The notes beneath the pieces are model-generated. The model was not told the DNA's origin, did no database searches, and worked only from the letters and a program-made list of their open reading frames with translations. The position numbers and the translations under genes are program-made. Shown in pieces: positions 26,747-34,626 of a stretch of 56,711 bases of DNA. Each line of letters begins with the position of its first letter. Positions within the stretch are counted from its first letter, which is position 1. Source of the DNA: a virus; the IMG/VR virus record IMGVR_UViG_3300048587_000675, positions 1-56,711 of that record. One strand, 5' to 3'.

Positions 26747-26943
26747 AGTTTTACATAGTTAGAATGTACAAGTAAAAGTCCAAAAATAAATAAGCTGATT
26801 AAAAATATAATTCTTCCCATCCTCAGTGCTTTTTTCAGTATAATTGGTCTTTCTTCTATAAGATATGCCGACAATAATACACCTAAGGTCATAGGACCAG
26901 ATATTAAAACAAGACAAAGAGAAATTAATGCAATGTATCGCAT
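26743..26943 (-). CDS. Small two-span membrane protein
   Basis: This is a 66-residue protein. Hydrophobic segments at about 2-27 and 44-62 flank a basic loop (KKALRMGR). It starts after GAGGAATTATTTAA and abuts the DUF2061-like gene, with which it is probably co-expressed. No known family is recognised; inner-membrane location is expected. Confidence 0.55.
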   Translation of the reverse strand: MRYIALISLCLVLISGPMTLGVLLSAYLIEERPIILKKALRMGRIIFLISLFIFGLLLVHSNYVKL

Positions 26944-27141
26944 TTAAATAATTCCTCGTTTTCTTAATGCTTTGTATAATATCTCATGATAATAGTAAAG
27001 AACACTGGAAAGAATGCTATAAATAACAGTTAATTCAATGGCAATTGAAAACTGGCCAGTATAAAGATATGTAATTGTAAATCCCATGGTCATGGACAAT
27101 AATCGCCACGTTATTGTTTTATATAAACTTTTCTTACTCAT
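26944..27141 (-). CDS. DUF2061-like membrane protein
   Basis: This 65-residue protein fits the DUF2061 pattern: K(S/T)(L)..T.TWR near the N-terminus (LYKTITWRLLSMTMGFTITYLYTG), a second membrane span, and a YY.HE motif near the end (YYYHEILYKALRKRG). DUF2061 proteins are small bacterial inner-membrane proteins of unknown function. The start follows AGAAGAGAA and overlaps the end of the gene upstream. Confidence 0.75.
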   Translation of the reverse strand: MSKKSLYKTITWRLLSMTMGFTITYLYTGQFSIAIELTVIYSILSSVLYYYHEILYKALRKRGII

Positions 27142-27740
27142 TTCTCTTCTTCTGATCTATAGAGATAATCGTCTGTTTCGCCAACAGACCAATTCGTTTC
27201 ATCCACAAGATATTCAGTAGTATTGATCTTGTATCCCATAGCAGCTGCGTTACCTTTAACAAGACTGCTGTCATTGAAGACAACACGATTATTTGGATAC
27301 GCAACCAAGTGACCGCTATCCAGTTCGATAATGTGAGCACATTTATGTTCGTTCGGAGTGTCTGAAAGATCACCTTGACCTTCGTAGTCAATCGTGAAAC
27401 GATAGATACCTTTTTCAGTTTTACCGTTTCTGAGTCTAACGCTACAGGCCATGCGCCGAAGAAATTTGAACTCTGTGACTGATACATTGGTAGAAATGTT
27501 TGACCATAACTGCGCGTCAGATAAAGATAACCATCCGTCTTCTTCGGTTGTTTTAAGCGCAGAGATAGGGAGTCCCCAGTAACTTGCTCCGCTTTCAAGG
27601 AGGACGTGGAACTGGAGTGCCTTGTGGTGCGGCGCTTTCGCCGCGTAGAGCCAGCCTCTTTCACTGCCTTCTTTTTTTTTGCCATCCGTCACTGCCCATC
27701 TTGCTACGTAAACTTCCATATATGGTAGATTAATATTCAT
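27138..27740 (-). CDS. Hypothetical protein, relatively GC-rich gene
   Basis: This 200-residue protein has a balanced globular composition (Trp, Tyr and Gly well spread) and no recognised motif. Its DNA is clearly richer in GC than the very AT-rich genes on either side, most visibly around 27590-27660, suggesting a recent arrival. A 183-codon open frame overlaps it on the same strand, but that frame encodes an implausible product. The start at 27740 lacks a strong ribosome-binding site. The function is unknown. Confidence 0.65.
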   Translation of the reverse strand: MNINLPYMEVYVARWAVTDGKKKEGSERGWLYAAKAPHHKALQFHVLLESGASYWGLPISALKTTEEDGWLSLSDAQLWSNISTNVSVTEFKFLRRMACSVRLRNGKTEKGIYRFTIDYEGQGDLSDTPNEHKCAHIIELDSGHLVAYPNNRVVFNDSSLVKGNAAAMGYKINTTEYLVDETNWSVGETDDYLYRSEEEK

Positions 27741-28225
27741 TTTGTATATAATTCCATAAAAGCGGCATTTCTTGCATCTTCTATATTCATACCCTGGTTT
27801 ATATACTTTTCAATCGCTCTTTTATAATCCAGGTATTCGATATTAGCGTCTTCAATTATATTATAATCTAGTCTTCTAATAACGTCAAAAATGTTGTCCC
27901 AGTTTTGATTTTCTGTCTTAACATTTTTTATAGTTTCATTTATTTTATAAAATCTTGTCTGTATATCACGATTTCTAGCATTAGTTAGATCGTATATGAC
28001 TTTTCTCTTAGCTTTACTTCTTTTTGTCTTTTTTGTTAACTTATTGCTATAGTATTCTTCATTGAATACAGAAAGCCATTCTTTATCTTTTTGACTTAAT
28101 TCTTTATGATAATCTTGATCAACTAAATAACGTGAGCCTCTGCTAAACGTTCTAGGCTCTAGACCCCAAAGTTTTTTAGTTTTTTGCCTCTTGACCGTCT
28201 TCTTTTTCTTTTTTTGACGGCTCAT
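27737..28225 (-). CDS. Lys/Asn-rich hypothetical protein
   Basis: This 162-residue, strongly basic protein has a Lys-rich first 20 residues (SRQKKKKKTVKRQKTKK) and a mostly helical remainder. It overlaps the 124-residue gene upstream by 50 bp and the gene downstream by 4 bp. DNA is very AT-rich. No family is recognised; nucleic-acid binding is plausible from charge alone. Confidence 0.55.
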   Translation of the reverse strand: MSRQKKKKKTVKRQKTKKLWGLEPRTFSRGSRYLVDQDYHKELSQKDKEWLSVFNEEYYSNKLTKKTKRSKAKRKVIYDLTNARNRDIQTRFYKINETIKNVKTENQNWDNIFDVIRRLDYNIIEDANIEYLDYKRAIEKYINQGMNIEDARNAAFMELYTK

Positions 28226-28550
28226 ACTTCACTTTCTTGTTAACGTAAAATATTACGTTTCTTTGATTTATTTTATAATTTAACATTTCTTTCATAACTA
28301 CATTGAAAGTTTTACATTTTGCAATGTCTTTTTTTTCAATATTATTATCGTTACACCACGATTTATAGTCAGAGTGAAGAACAAACGCTTTAATTGCATT
28401 AGTTCCTTTATCAATATTACATGATTTAATCCATTTGTCAATACTAACATACGGATTAAATTCGTTTTTTATCTTATCTCCAGTATAAGATTGGTGCTTT
28501 CTAACGAAAGATAGCAGTTTAGCTATTTCACTCTTGTCCTGATTCATCAT
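28176..28550 (-). CDS. Hypothetical protein
   Basis: This 124-residue protein has mixed helix and sheet, with a Lys-rich tail produced by the 50-bp overlap with the next gene. The start (ATGATG) follows AAGAAG and overlaps the end of the ClpP-like gene by 23 bp. No family was recognised. The unusually long overlaps on both sides suggest this gene and the next have been pushed together by small deletions. Confidence 0.5.
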   Translation of the reverse strand: MMNQDKSEIAKLLSFVRKHQSYTGDKIKNEFNPYVSIDKWIKSCNIDKGTNAIKAFVLHSDYKSWCNDNNIEKKDIAKCKTFNVVMKEMLNYKINQRNVIFYVNKKVKYEPSKKEKEDGQEAKN

Positions 28551-29325
28551 TAAGCTTCTTTAGCTCATTTTCAGTATTATCGTATTCTTTGATATCTTCA
28601 TGTTTATCTTCAATAAAATGAAGCTTCACTTCGGATAATATAGGCATTTTAGTTCTTTCAGAAAACTTCTTCATAAGTCTACCAATTCGTGAGTGATCAG
28701 AAGAAGTGGGTTTCTTTCTAGATCTAAACTTTGACCTTCCAGGGGTGTGTACGATTTTATCAACTAAACCAACCGACAAAGCTTCATCTGCAGTTAAATA
28801 TAAATCTCGTCTCACAATACTATCCCAGAATGTCTTATCTAACCATGAATTATTGGCATAGATTTCATTATATGCATCTTGAACACGTTCAGCTTCTTTT
28901 ACATAAATCTGCATATCAGTGGTTTTGCCTTCAAATCCATCACTACCATCGTGAAGCATAATTGTAGAATTCCTGGATACATAACGTTCATCGCAAACCG
29001 CCATAATCACAGTGGCAGCACTCATAATTGCGCCTCTACCATAAAACACAAATTTACATGGGCTTTCAAGAATCTTATCTACGAGAGCCAGCGAATGGTA
29101 TGGACTACCACCATAGCTACAGCAATGAATCTCAATTGGTTCCTTATTAGTAAGGTCCAAAAGCTTATCGATACCGCGCACGGCTAAGGCGATAGATTCA
29201 AAGCCGATATCATCATCTCCAGCGCCATCTAGATAGCCCAGGTAGACCCTTCTATGAAATAGGTCTACACCGTAGCTTAAATAGGTTTGGAGAATACTAG
29301 GATCTTTACTCCGCTTCCCCGACAC
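28528..29325 (-). CDS. ClpP-like serine protease
   Basis: I place the start at GTG 29325 (265 residues) because AAGGAG lies 7 nt upstream; the longer frame's first 14 residues would run inside the previous gene. The protein has the ClpP/crotonase fold pattern: a CSYGGSPYHSLALVDKI turn-helix near 70-86, nucleophile Ser102 in GRGAIMSAATV, His125 in TIMLHDG, and a later ADEALSVGLVDKI segment that should carry the acid. Stand-alone phage ClpP-like proteases often act in capsid maturation, but this gene lies in the replication half, so host-protein turnover is also possible. The C-terminal 70 residues are a charged extension. Confidence 0.8.
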   Translation of the reverse strand: MSGKRSKDPSILQTYLSYGVDLFHRRVYLGYLDGAGDDDIGFESIALAVRGIDKLLDLTNKEPIEIHCCSYGGSPYHSLALVDKILESPCKFVFYGRGAIMSAATVIMAVCDERYVSRNSTIMLHDGSDGFEGKTTDMQIYVKEAERVQDAYNEIYANNSWLDKTFWDSIVRRDLYLTADEALSVGLVDKIVHTPGRSKFRSRKKPTSSDHSRIGRLMKKFSERTKMPILSEVKLHFIEDKHEDIKEYDNTENELKKLNDESGQE

Positions 29326-29848
29326 GCTTTTTCTCCTTATAAACACGATCAACAGCAATTGTGACAACGTAGTTAGATTTTAAAGCGTCGCTATGGAGTG
29401 TAACCTTTTTAACATCACCAGGAACGGTTCCGGTAAGAGCATCAATAATTTCCTTGGGGAGCTGATCATTATCAGAATTTCCAAGGACAATATAAGATTC
29501 TTGAGTTGGTACGCCTTCTGTTTCTTGCCCTTCAACTTCTTCTTTAACACGAAAACGAATAGCATTACCAAGAGCGGCGGGAGTTTCTGCTAATTCTAGT
29601 CCATATAGTTTTTCTTGTACAGACCAGACTGCTTCATTAATCTCTTCTTCTTTAACACCAAGCTTAGTTACAAGCAAAGTTTCAAGAGCGTCCATTTTTT
29701 GCTTAATGGCAATAAGACTCTTCTTAGTTTCATTTGTTAAAACTGTAGCAGCTTCGTAAACTTCAGCTTTAATATCGTCTTTTGTTTGAGCACGAGCAGC
29801 CATCAATACTGCTTGTTGAAAACTCATATTAGATTTAGGACTAGCCAT
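29306..29848 (-). CDS. Hypothetical protein
   Basis: This 180-residue protein starts after a very good ribosome-binding site (AAAAAGGAGAATAAATA). The N-terminal 100 residues are helical; the C-terminal 70 are beta-rich. It is acidic overall, with only one tryptophan and no cysteines. It overlaps the corrected ClpP-like start by 20 bp. No family is recognised. Confidence 0.6.
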   Translation of the reverse strand: MASPKSNMSFQQAVLMAARAQTKDDIKAEVYEAATVLTNETKKSLIAIKQKMDALETLLVTKLGVKEEEINEAVWSVQEKLYGLELAETPAALGNAIRFRVKEEVEGQETEGVPTQESYIVLGNSDNDQLPKEIIDALTGTVPGDVKKVTLHSDALKSNYVVTIAVDRVYKEKKRVGEAE

Positions 29849-30144
29849 TATTTATTCTCCTTTTTTTGGTCACATTTTAAACAAAATTCATAGCGTTCAT
29901 TTAAACCAGTATAACATCTCCACTGATGAGCGCAAGACGTATTCGTAGGTTTATTTACAGGCATGTTTTCAAGTTCCTGTTCAGCTTCAAAATCCCATGG
30001 AAAGTAAGTTTTTTTAACTGGAGGTTTTTTAGAACTATCATCGTCATCATCCCAGTTTTGAAAGAAAGCGGCAATACTTTGTTTAGATGAAACGTCTAAA
30101 CTTTTAATCATTTGATGAATATATTTAAAGTTTAATTCTTCCAT
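29848..30144 (-). CDS. Small putative zinc-ribbon protein
   Basis: This 98-residue protein has an acidic, Ser/Pro-containing N-terminal half. The C-terminal 30 residues hold C-A-H-Q-W...C-Y and C-L-K-C, a likely zinc ribbon or Cys3His site. It overlaps the deformylase gene by 20 bp and the next gene by one base. Such short phage zinc proteins often bind nucleic acid or host RNA polymerase; here that is only a possibility. Confidence 0.55.
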   Translation of the reverse strand: MEELNFKYIHQMIKSLDVSSKQSIAAFFQNWDDDDDSSKKPPVKKTYFPWDFEAEQELENMPVNKPTNTSCAHQWRCYTGLNERYEFCLKCDQKKENK

Positions 30145-30688
30145 GTTTTCTTGCTTTCATCAACTTTTTATTCCACATGTTCATTTTCATTGTACTTACT
30201 TTTGTACAGATTGGCTTTCCAAGCATATGCTCAATCTCATGCTGGATACATTCAGCTTCTACTCCAGTAAGAATGGCGGTTTTATCTTGCCAGTTCATGT
30301 CTTTATATCTTACCGTAACTTCTGTATGTCTGTCAATTGGCTCTTGAAATAAAGGCAAAGAAAGACAACCCTCTTGCATTTGTACAAGTTCACCTTCAGT
30401 TTCAATAATAACTGGATTAATCATTTCAACAACTTGTCTTTTTGAGGGATTGACAGGATCTATTGAATTAGTGTATAATACACAAAATTTCTTATGTACA
30501 CCAATTTGAACTGCAGCTAGACCAACTCCTCGATATTCTTCCATGATTTTAATCATTGGTTTTACCATTTTCTGAAGCTCTGGAAGATCTTCTTGTACAC
30601 AGTCTTCTGATGGCTTTAAAAGCCTCGAATCGGGCCAAGTAACTAGTTGATAAATACCCTTTGGTAGTACATCAGGAAGTTGTAACAT
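30125..30688 (-). CDS. def: Peptide deformylase
   Basis: This 187-residue protein has all three deformylase motifs: GVGLAAVQIG (54-63), EGCLSLP (106-112, Cys metal ligand) and HEIEH (150-154, two His metal ligands plus the catalytic Glu). The enzyme removes formyl from new N-termini. The third motif reads HEIEH rather than the usual HExDH. Phage deformylases often lack the bacterial C-terminal helix; this one has a basic tail after the active site. The start follows AAGGGGTAAATAAT. It probably keeps phage or modified host proteins maturing during infection. Confidence 0.93.
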   Translation of the reverse strand: MLQLPDVLPKGIYQLVTWPDSRLLKPSEDCVQEDLPELQKMVKPMIKIMEEYRGVGLAAVQIGVHKKFCVLYTNSIDPVNPSKRQVVEMINPVIIETEGELVQMQEGCLSLPLFQEPIDRHTEVTVRYKDMNWQDKTAILTGVEAECIQHEIEHMLGKPICTKVSTMKMNMWNKKLMKARKHGRIKL

Positions 30689-30689
30689 A

Positions 30690-30965
30690 TTATTTACCCC
30701 TTTTATCTGAAGGAATTAACCATAGTTTTATTTCAAACTCTTCCATCTTTCTGTCTACTTTTACTTCACAATTACTATAACTAGTGATCATTCTATAATG
30801 CTCTTTATTAGCAGATTTAACAATAACATGACCGGTTACTATGCAGCTATCGCCCCTTAAATTGGTAATATCCTGATCTTGTTCTTTTAAAAAAAGAGTT
30901 GTATTCTTACTCGCAGCACAGCCTGCTAGAATAATATTAAAAGTTAAAAATATAAGTAATTTCAT
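30690..30965 (-). CDS. Small lipoprotein
   Basis: I use ATG 30965 (91 residues) instead of the TTG at 30989. The N-terminus is then a proper signal (MKLLIFLTFNIILAGC) with lipobox LAGC and lipidated Cys16. The mature part is 75 residues, hydrophilic, with two further cysteines and beta-strand character. It follows the acetyltransferase gene and precedes deformylase. Phage lipoproteins commonly serve as outer spanins or as superinfection-exclusion factors; the location away from lysis genes favours the latter, as inference. Confidence 0.65.
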   Translation of the reverse strand: MKLLIFLTFNIILAGCAASKNTTLFLKEQDQDITNLRGDSCIVTGHVIVKSANKEHYRMITSYSNCEVKVDRKMEEFEIKLWLIPSDKRGK

Positions 30966-31419
30966 TATTATTTTCTTTCTGTATTTCAAATCCGAGTTTT
31001 TGATGTAAATATTTTGAAGCCTCGTTGTCTTTTTTTACAATACCCCGTAGTTTAGTATATCCTTTATTTCTCGCCCAATCAATAGCTAAGTCTAACATAA
31101 TTTCAGACCAACCCTTACCTCTGTGAGCTTCTGCAATAAAAAAAGCCCATTCTTTTGTATTTTGATCATCATCTTTCATATCATTTCTAAATTCAACATA
31201 ACCGATGATTTCATTAGAAGACCCAGTTTTAAAGACTAATTTTGGATAGTTAGTATATTTATATACAGCTTCAAATTCTTCCCAGCTTACAGGCATATTA
31301 CTGTCAGAAAATCTCACCACCTCTGGGTCATTTCTCATTAACCAAACCTGTTTTAAGTCACCCTCTTCCATTTGTTTGATTAATTGCAAAAAACTTCTGT
31401 TTTCGACATTATTTGACAT
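30937..31419 (-). CDS. GNAT-family N-acetyltransferase
   Basis: This 160-residue protein resembles RimJ/RimL-type acetyltransferases: an N-terminal L.QM..GDL..VW..RNDPEVVRF pattern, then FFIAEAHRGKGWSEIMLDLAIDWA, where RGKGWS fits the acetyl-CoA loop (R/Q-x-x-G-x-G/A), and NEASKYLHQKLGFE near the end. The substrate cannot be read from sequence; protein N-termini, tRNA or small molecules are possible. The start follows TAAGGTATTTAAAAA and overlaps a small membrane gene by 11 bp. Confidence 0.8.
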   Translation of the reverse strand: MSNNVENRSFLQLIKQMEEGDLKQVWLMRNDPEVVRFSDSNMPVSWEEFEAVYKYTNYPKLVFKTGSSNEIIGYVEFRNDMKDDDQNTKEWAFFIAEAHRGKGWSEIMLDLAIDWARNKGYTKLRGIVKKDNEASKYLHQKLGFEIQKENNNEITYIFNF

Positions 31420-31573
31420 TTTTTAAATACCTTAATGTTTTATTATGTTCCTGTTTTATCGCAATGCTGCCAGTTATAAACCCTATTTTATAACCTAGGC
31501 AGAGGAAGAGAAAAAACATAACCCAAATGGGTGTAGGAAATGGATTATATTTATTTATCTTTTTTACAAACAT
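31409..31573 (-). CDS. Small membrane protein (54 residues)
   Basis: A short frame in the only gap of this region encodes a Lys-containing head (MFVKKINKYNPFPTP), one strong transmembrane helix (WVMFFLFLCLGYKIGFITGS) and a basic tail. AGGGA lies about 8 nt before its ATG. It overlaps the upstream and downstream genes by a few bases, as is usual here. The function is unknown. Confidence 0.55.
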   Translation of the reverse strand: MFVKKINKYNPFPTPIWVMFFLFLCLGYKIGFITGSIAIKQEHNKTLRYLKNVK

Positions 31574-31751
31574 CGTATTCGTCCCTATATGGTCTAATCA
31601 TATCTCTATACCATTCCAAGGTGCACTCATTGGACATCCCCGTGTCTATATAGAACTCCTGGTATTCTCGCCAAGCATCCATATCCTCTGGTAGATTGCC
31701 AGTGATAATGTCAGTATAAGTTAAACCCGGAGTAGTTTCTTTATTTTTCAT
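31551..31751 (-). CDS. Small hypothetical protein
   Basis: The start is placed at ATG 31751 (66 residues), where AAGGAGAAAAGTA precedes it; the longer frame has no such site. The product is acidic, aromatic-rich (WREYQEFYIDTG, WYRDMIRPYRDEY) and has two cysteines. No family is recognised. It is co-translated with the RuvC-like gene, whose end it overlaps by 11 bp. Confidence 0.55.
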   Translation of the reverse strand: MKNKETTPGLTYTDIITGNLPEDMDAWREYQEFYIDTGMSNECTLEWYRDMIRPYRDEYDVCKKDK

Positions 31752-32409
31752 TACTTTTCTCCTTTTTGACAACTTTACCGCCATCTGTAGTTCCATCGCA
31801 AATTGGTGCGCCTAAAAAATAAGCTGTTGCCAACAGTATGGCAGCTGCTGCATCTTCGTCTTCTCTTTTTAAGTTGAGATTATACCGTTCATTTGCGGCT
31901 CTAATATAAGCGTCATGTTTTGTTACTTTTCTAACTTTTTCTTCACCAATCTTACGGATCGATTTTTTCCCAGTTTTCTTTTTATGCCTTTGAATGCGGG
32001 CATTATTACGTTTTTCCTCCAGGCTGAGACGCGCTGAGGCGAAACTTTTCCACTGGCCGTCCCTAATGTATAAAACATTAGAATTGCCAGTTTTCGTACT
32101 ATTTTCCAGCTCTTTAAGAACGGCAAAGTGAATGAACTCCAAAGCCTTTTGAGAATAATTATTTCTCGACGAGGTTGTTTCTTCAATGATAATTTTATCA
32201 ATTTTCCCATTATATTTATTTATAACCTGTACTAGATCTAAAGCTACCTTTTCAGCAAACTCTACGTAAGAATAAGGATAGGTTTTTTTATCTGTAATCT
32301 TTTTATCTTGTTTTAAAGTCCCATATTCAAGTAAAGTAATATTATTACCGGACATGCTTAAAAAAGCATATCCGGGTTTTGTAGATAAGTCAAGTCCAAC
32401 AATTACCAT
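31741..32409 (-). CDS. RuvC-like Holliday-junction resolvase
   Basis: This 222-residue protein has the RuvC/RNase H-fold active-site series: Asp7 in VGLDLSTKPGYA, Glu in KIIIEETTSS near 75, and the acidic DEDAAAAILLA pair near 190. A basic Lys/Arg-rich stretch (about 140-165) lies between the second and third motifs, as in phage resolvases of this fold. It would cut recombination intermediates before packaging, working with the RecA-like and SbcCD-like proteins encoded nearby. No strong ribosome-binding site is visible; the start overlaps nothing. Confidence 0.8.
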   Translation of the reverse strand: MVIVGLDLSTKPGYAFLSMSGNNITLLEYGTLKQDKKITDKKTYPYSYVEFAEKVALDLVQVINKYNGKIDKIIIEETTSSRNNYSQKALEFIHFAVLKELENSTKTGNSNVLYIRDGQWKSFASARLSLEEKRNNARIQRHKKKTGKKSIRKIGEEKVRKVTKHDAYIRAANERYNLNLKREDEDAAAAILLATAYFLGAPICDGTTDGGKVVKKEKSNEK

Positions 32410-32417
32410 GATGTGTG

Positions 32418-34412
32418 TTAATCTTCAAATAGAGCAAATCCGCTGCCTTTTTTGGGTTTAGCAAAATCAAGCTTAAACCTAGTGGCATGATCTAGAAGCT
32501 CTTTAACAACCAGTGAGATTGATTTACTATGCAATCTACTTCGAATTACAATCTCTTGCAAATGCGCAATAGAAAATGAATTTACACCGGGATTGTTCTT
32601 TTCATCAAGAGCATCCTTCTCTTCTTTTGTTAGCTTTCTTTTAGCAATAAATTCAACCAGTGAGAGTCGTTCTTTCTGAGAAGGTGGCTCAATTTCAAGC
32701 ATCATATCAAAACGGCCAGGCCTTTGGGCCAAGGAAGCCATGAGGTTCTCAGGGTGATTGGTTGTAGAAATAATCATAGTTGGAATTTTAAACACGTTAT
32801 TAATACCATCGAGGAGGTTTAAAAGACTACTAGAAACTTCATCTCTTCGGCTATATCCCTCGTGACTACTTCCACCAATGTCTTCAATTACTAGAATAAG
32901 CTTAGTTGCTTCTGGTGTATATTCACTATATTTAGTAAAGAATTTAAATACAGTAGACGCGTCAATTTCAGAAGTTGGCCAGTTAATAACAACAGTACCA
33001 GGATCTTTATCTTTAATATCCTTTGCCGCTTGCATGATACTACATGTTTTACCGCAGTTATGAGTAACAGTAAAATCTTCCATTAAATATAAATGATCTT
33101 TGTCTACTGTAAATCCGTAATAATCATCCTCTGGCAACAATTCTAATTTAAATCCATTACGTAAAACATTTTTAATTTGTTTTCTTTTTTCTGCTTTCTT
33201 TCGCTTTAATCTAGAGGGGATCATGTCAATGTCACCTAAAATGGCAACTCTCCAATAAGTACCTTCAGTACCATTTTGACTTTTTTTCTTACAACTTTTA
33301 ATATATGCAGCAAGTCCTAATGATCTTGATAAATATACAACGTCATTTGCTAATTGTTTATTTACTGAAACGTAGTCAAATCTTCCTTTGTTTAAATTTC
33401 CATCGGTGTCTATAATTCCTGCCAAGAGTTCAAGTCTTTGTTGTCTAGAGCTTCTTAGATATTTAACAGGAATATGTTTGTTTTTAATAAGATTCAATGC
33501 TTTTAGTGCATTAAATGCGCGATTTTTTCCGACCTTGGGACCACCATTACGAGCCGTTATAGTATATGTTGAAGATTTATTATTAAGCTGAGTTTGTACT
33601 CTTACATCATGACCAACAACATTAGCATAATCATACCATTCTTGTTTGATTTCGTTATCCATAGTTGTTATGGCAGCCAAATTAGAACTACCATCTCCAA
33701 GCCACAGTCCAAGAACATAGGGATTAATTTCTAAATTTTGTTCTTTAAATTCTACTCCGACTTTATAAAGTTTTAATTTTTCATCATGCTTTGAAATGAT
33801 ATTATTTATTTCTATATTAAAAATTTGATTTTTTACAGAATGAACTAAACTTAAAATATGACCTTTATTTACAATAAAAGAATCACCCTTGGTTGGTATA
33901 ACTTTTACCATTTCTTGGCGACCTCTAACAAGTTTTAAAACCTCTCTGGGTTGACTGTCTGGTCCCATGAGTTTATCACCAACTACAATATCTTGAACAA
34001 GTTTAATTGAACCGTCATGCATTAAAATCCCTTGATTTTTTGCGTGACATCCAGGAAGGCCATATAACAATACGCCTCTCTTTTTTGGTTGACCTAGCTC
34101 TTCATATACAGATAAATTGTTAAAAAACATATCAGCTTCATTTAAAATCATGGCCGTATTTGTAACAGTTGTAAGAAGCTCTCTTTCAACAAATTCCATG
34201 GGGGCAAGTTCAACTGCCGTGCTGGTTTTATTTAAATTATAACTACCGGGTTTGATTACAATAGGCTTTTGTTCTTTTTCTTCTTTTACATAATCAAACT
34301 GTAATACGTAACCCTGGTCCTGTAGAGCAAGGTCGGACTCCGGAATAGTGTCAACCTTTCCTTCGTAAATATCTTTTAAAGTTGTTTTGTTTTTTAATTT
34401 AAAATTACCCAT
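32418..34412 (-). CDS. AAA+ ATPase split by an intein
   Basis: This 664-residue precursor contains a 331-residue intein (residues 122-452) placed inside the P-loop, between G and CGKT of GLPGCGKT. The spliced protein is 333 residues and has a Cdc48/FtsH-like AAA+ module: Walker A GLPGCGKTCS, Walker B LILVIEDIGG, sensor-1 STTNHP and arginine-finger region QRPGRFD. It could be a helicase loader, unfoldase or clamp-loader-like protein; the partner is unknown. Splicing is required for activity because the ATP-binding loop is interrupted. The start follows GGAGCAAAA. Confidence 0.85.
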   Translation of the reverse strand: MGNFKLKNKTTLKDIYEGKVDTIPESDLALQDQGYVLQFDYVKEEKEQKPIVIKPGSYNLNKTSTAVELAPMEFVERELLTTVTNTAMILNEADMFFNNLSVYEELGQPKKRGVLLYGLPGCHAKNQGILMHDGSIKLVQDIVVGDKLMGPDSQPREVLKLVRGRQEMVKVIPTKGDSFIVNKGHILSLVHSVKNQIFNIEINNIISKHDEKLKLYKVGVEFKEQNLEINPYVLGLWLGDGSSNLAAITTMDNEIKQEWYDYANVVGHDVRVQTQLNNKSSTYTITARNGGPKVGKNRAFNALKALNLIKNKHIPVKYLRSSRQQRLELLAGIIDTDGNLNKGRFDYVSVNKQLANDVVYLSRSLGLAAYIKSCKKKSQNGTEGTYWRVAILGDIDMIPSRLKRKKAEKRKQIKNVLRNGFKLELLPEDDYYGFTVDKDHLYLMEDFTVTHNCGKTCSIMQAAKDIKDKDPGTVVINWPTSEIDASTVFKFFTKYSEYTPEATKLILVIEDIGGSSHEGYSRRDEVSSSLLNLLDGINNVFKIPTMIISTTNHPENLMASLAQRPGRFDMMLEIEPPSQKERLSLVEFIAKRKLTKEEKDALDEKNNPGVNSFSIAHLQEIVIRSRLHSKSISLVVKELLDHATRFKLDFAKPKKGSGFALFED
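33057..34049 (-). mobile_element. LAGLIDADG-containing intein in AAA+ ATPase
   Basis: This 331-residue intein begins with Cys (CHAKNQG) and ends with HN (DFTVTHN); the +1 extein residue is Cys, so all splicing nucleophiles are present. Block B has the His of NKGH. Two dodecapeptide-like motifs of a LAGLIDADG homing endonuclease are visible: LGLWLGDGS (about residue 113) and LLAGIIDTDGN (about 208). It is clearly related to the intein in the recA-like gene (shared GDKLMGPDSQPREV, DYYGFTV and DFTVTHN elements). Confidence 0.93.
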
Positions 34413-34626
34413 TTTTGCTCCATGATTTCATTATGTTAATAAAAGTTTTAGCAACACTGCGAATCGAAACACTTCCAGTTATAACGTTTATATATGAATT
34501 ATAATTAAACTGCTTATTGGTTTCATGACTAAATCTATTAAGATGAACACTAGAAGTTCCATTAAAATTAGAACTCTGTCTATTAGTTCTCACACTTGTT
34601 TTATTAGTTTGTTTAACAATATTCAT
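34405..34626 (-). CDS. Small Asn/Ser-rich hypothetical protein
   Basis: This 73-residue, basic protein is rich in Asn, Ser and Thr (KQTNKTSVRTNRQSSNFNGTSSVH). It overlaps the AAA+ gene start by 8 bp and the end of the SbcC-like gene by 4 bp. The unusual composition and lack of hydrophobic core suggest a disordered protein. The placement between recombination genes might mean a nuclease or ATPase accessory, unproven. Confidence 0.45.
   Translation of the reverse strand: MNIVKQTNKTSVRTNRQSSNFNGTSSVHLNRFSHETNKQFNYNSYINVITGSVSIRSVAKTFINIMKSWSKNG

Noticed and set aside
27134-27685. A 183-codon open frame on the same strand as, and almost fully overlapping, the 200-residue gene
   Set aside because: Its product has biased, non-globular composition, and its frame is open mainly because the local DNA is GC-rich. 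The other frame gives a balanced protein with neighbouring overlaps typical of the operon.
28731-29187. Rightward frames inside the ClpP-like gene
   Set aside because: They are antisense shadows: low-complexity, no ribosome-binding site, and opposite to a gene with clear active-site motifs.
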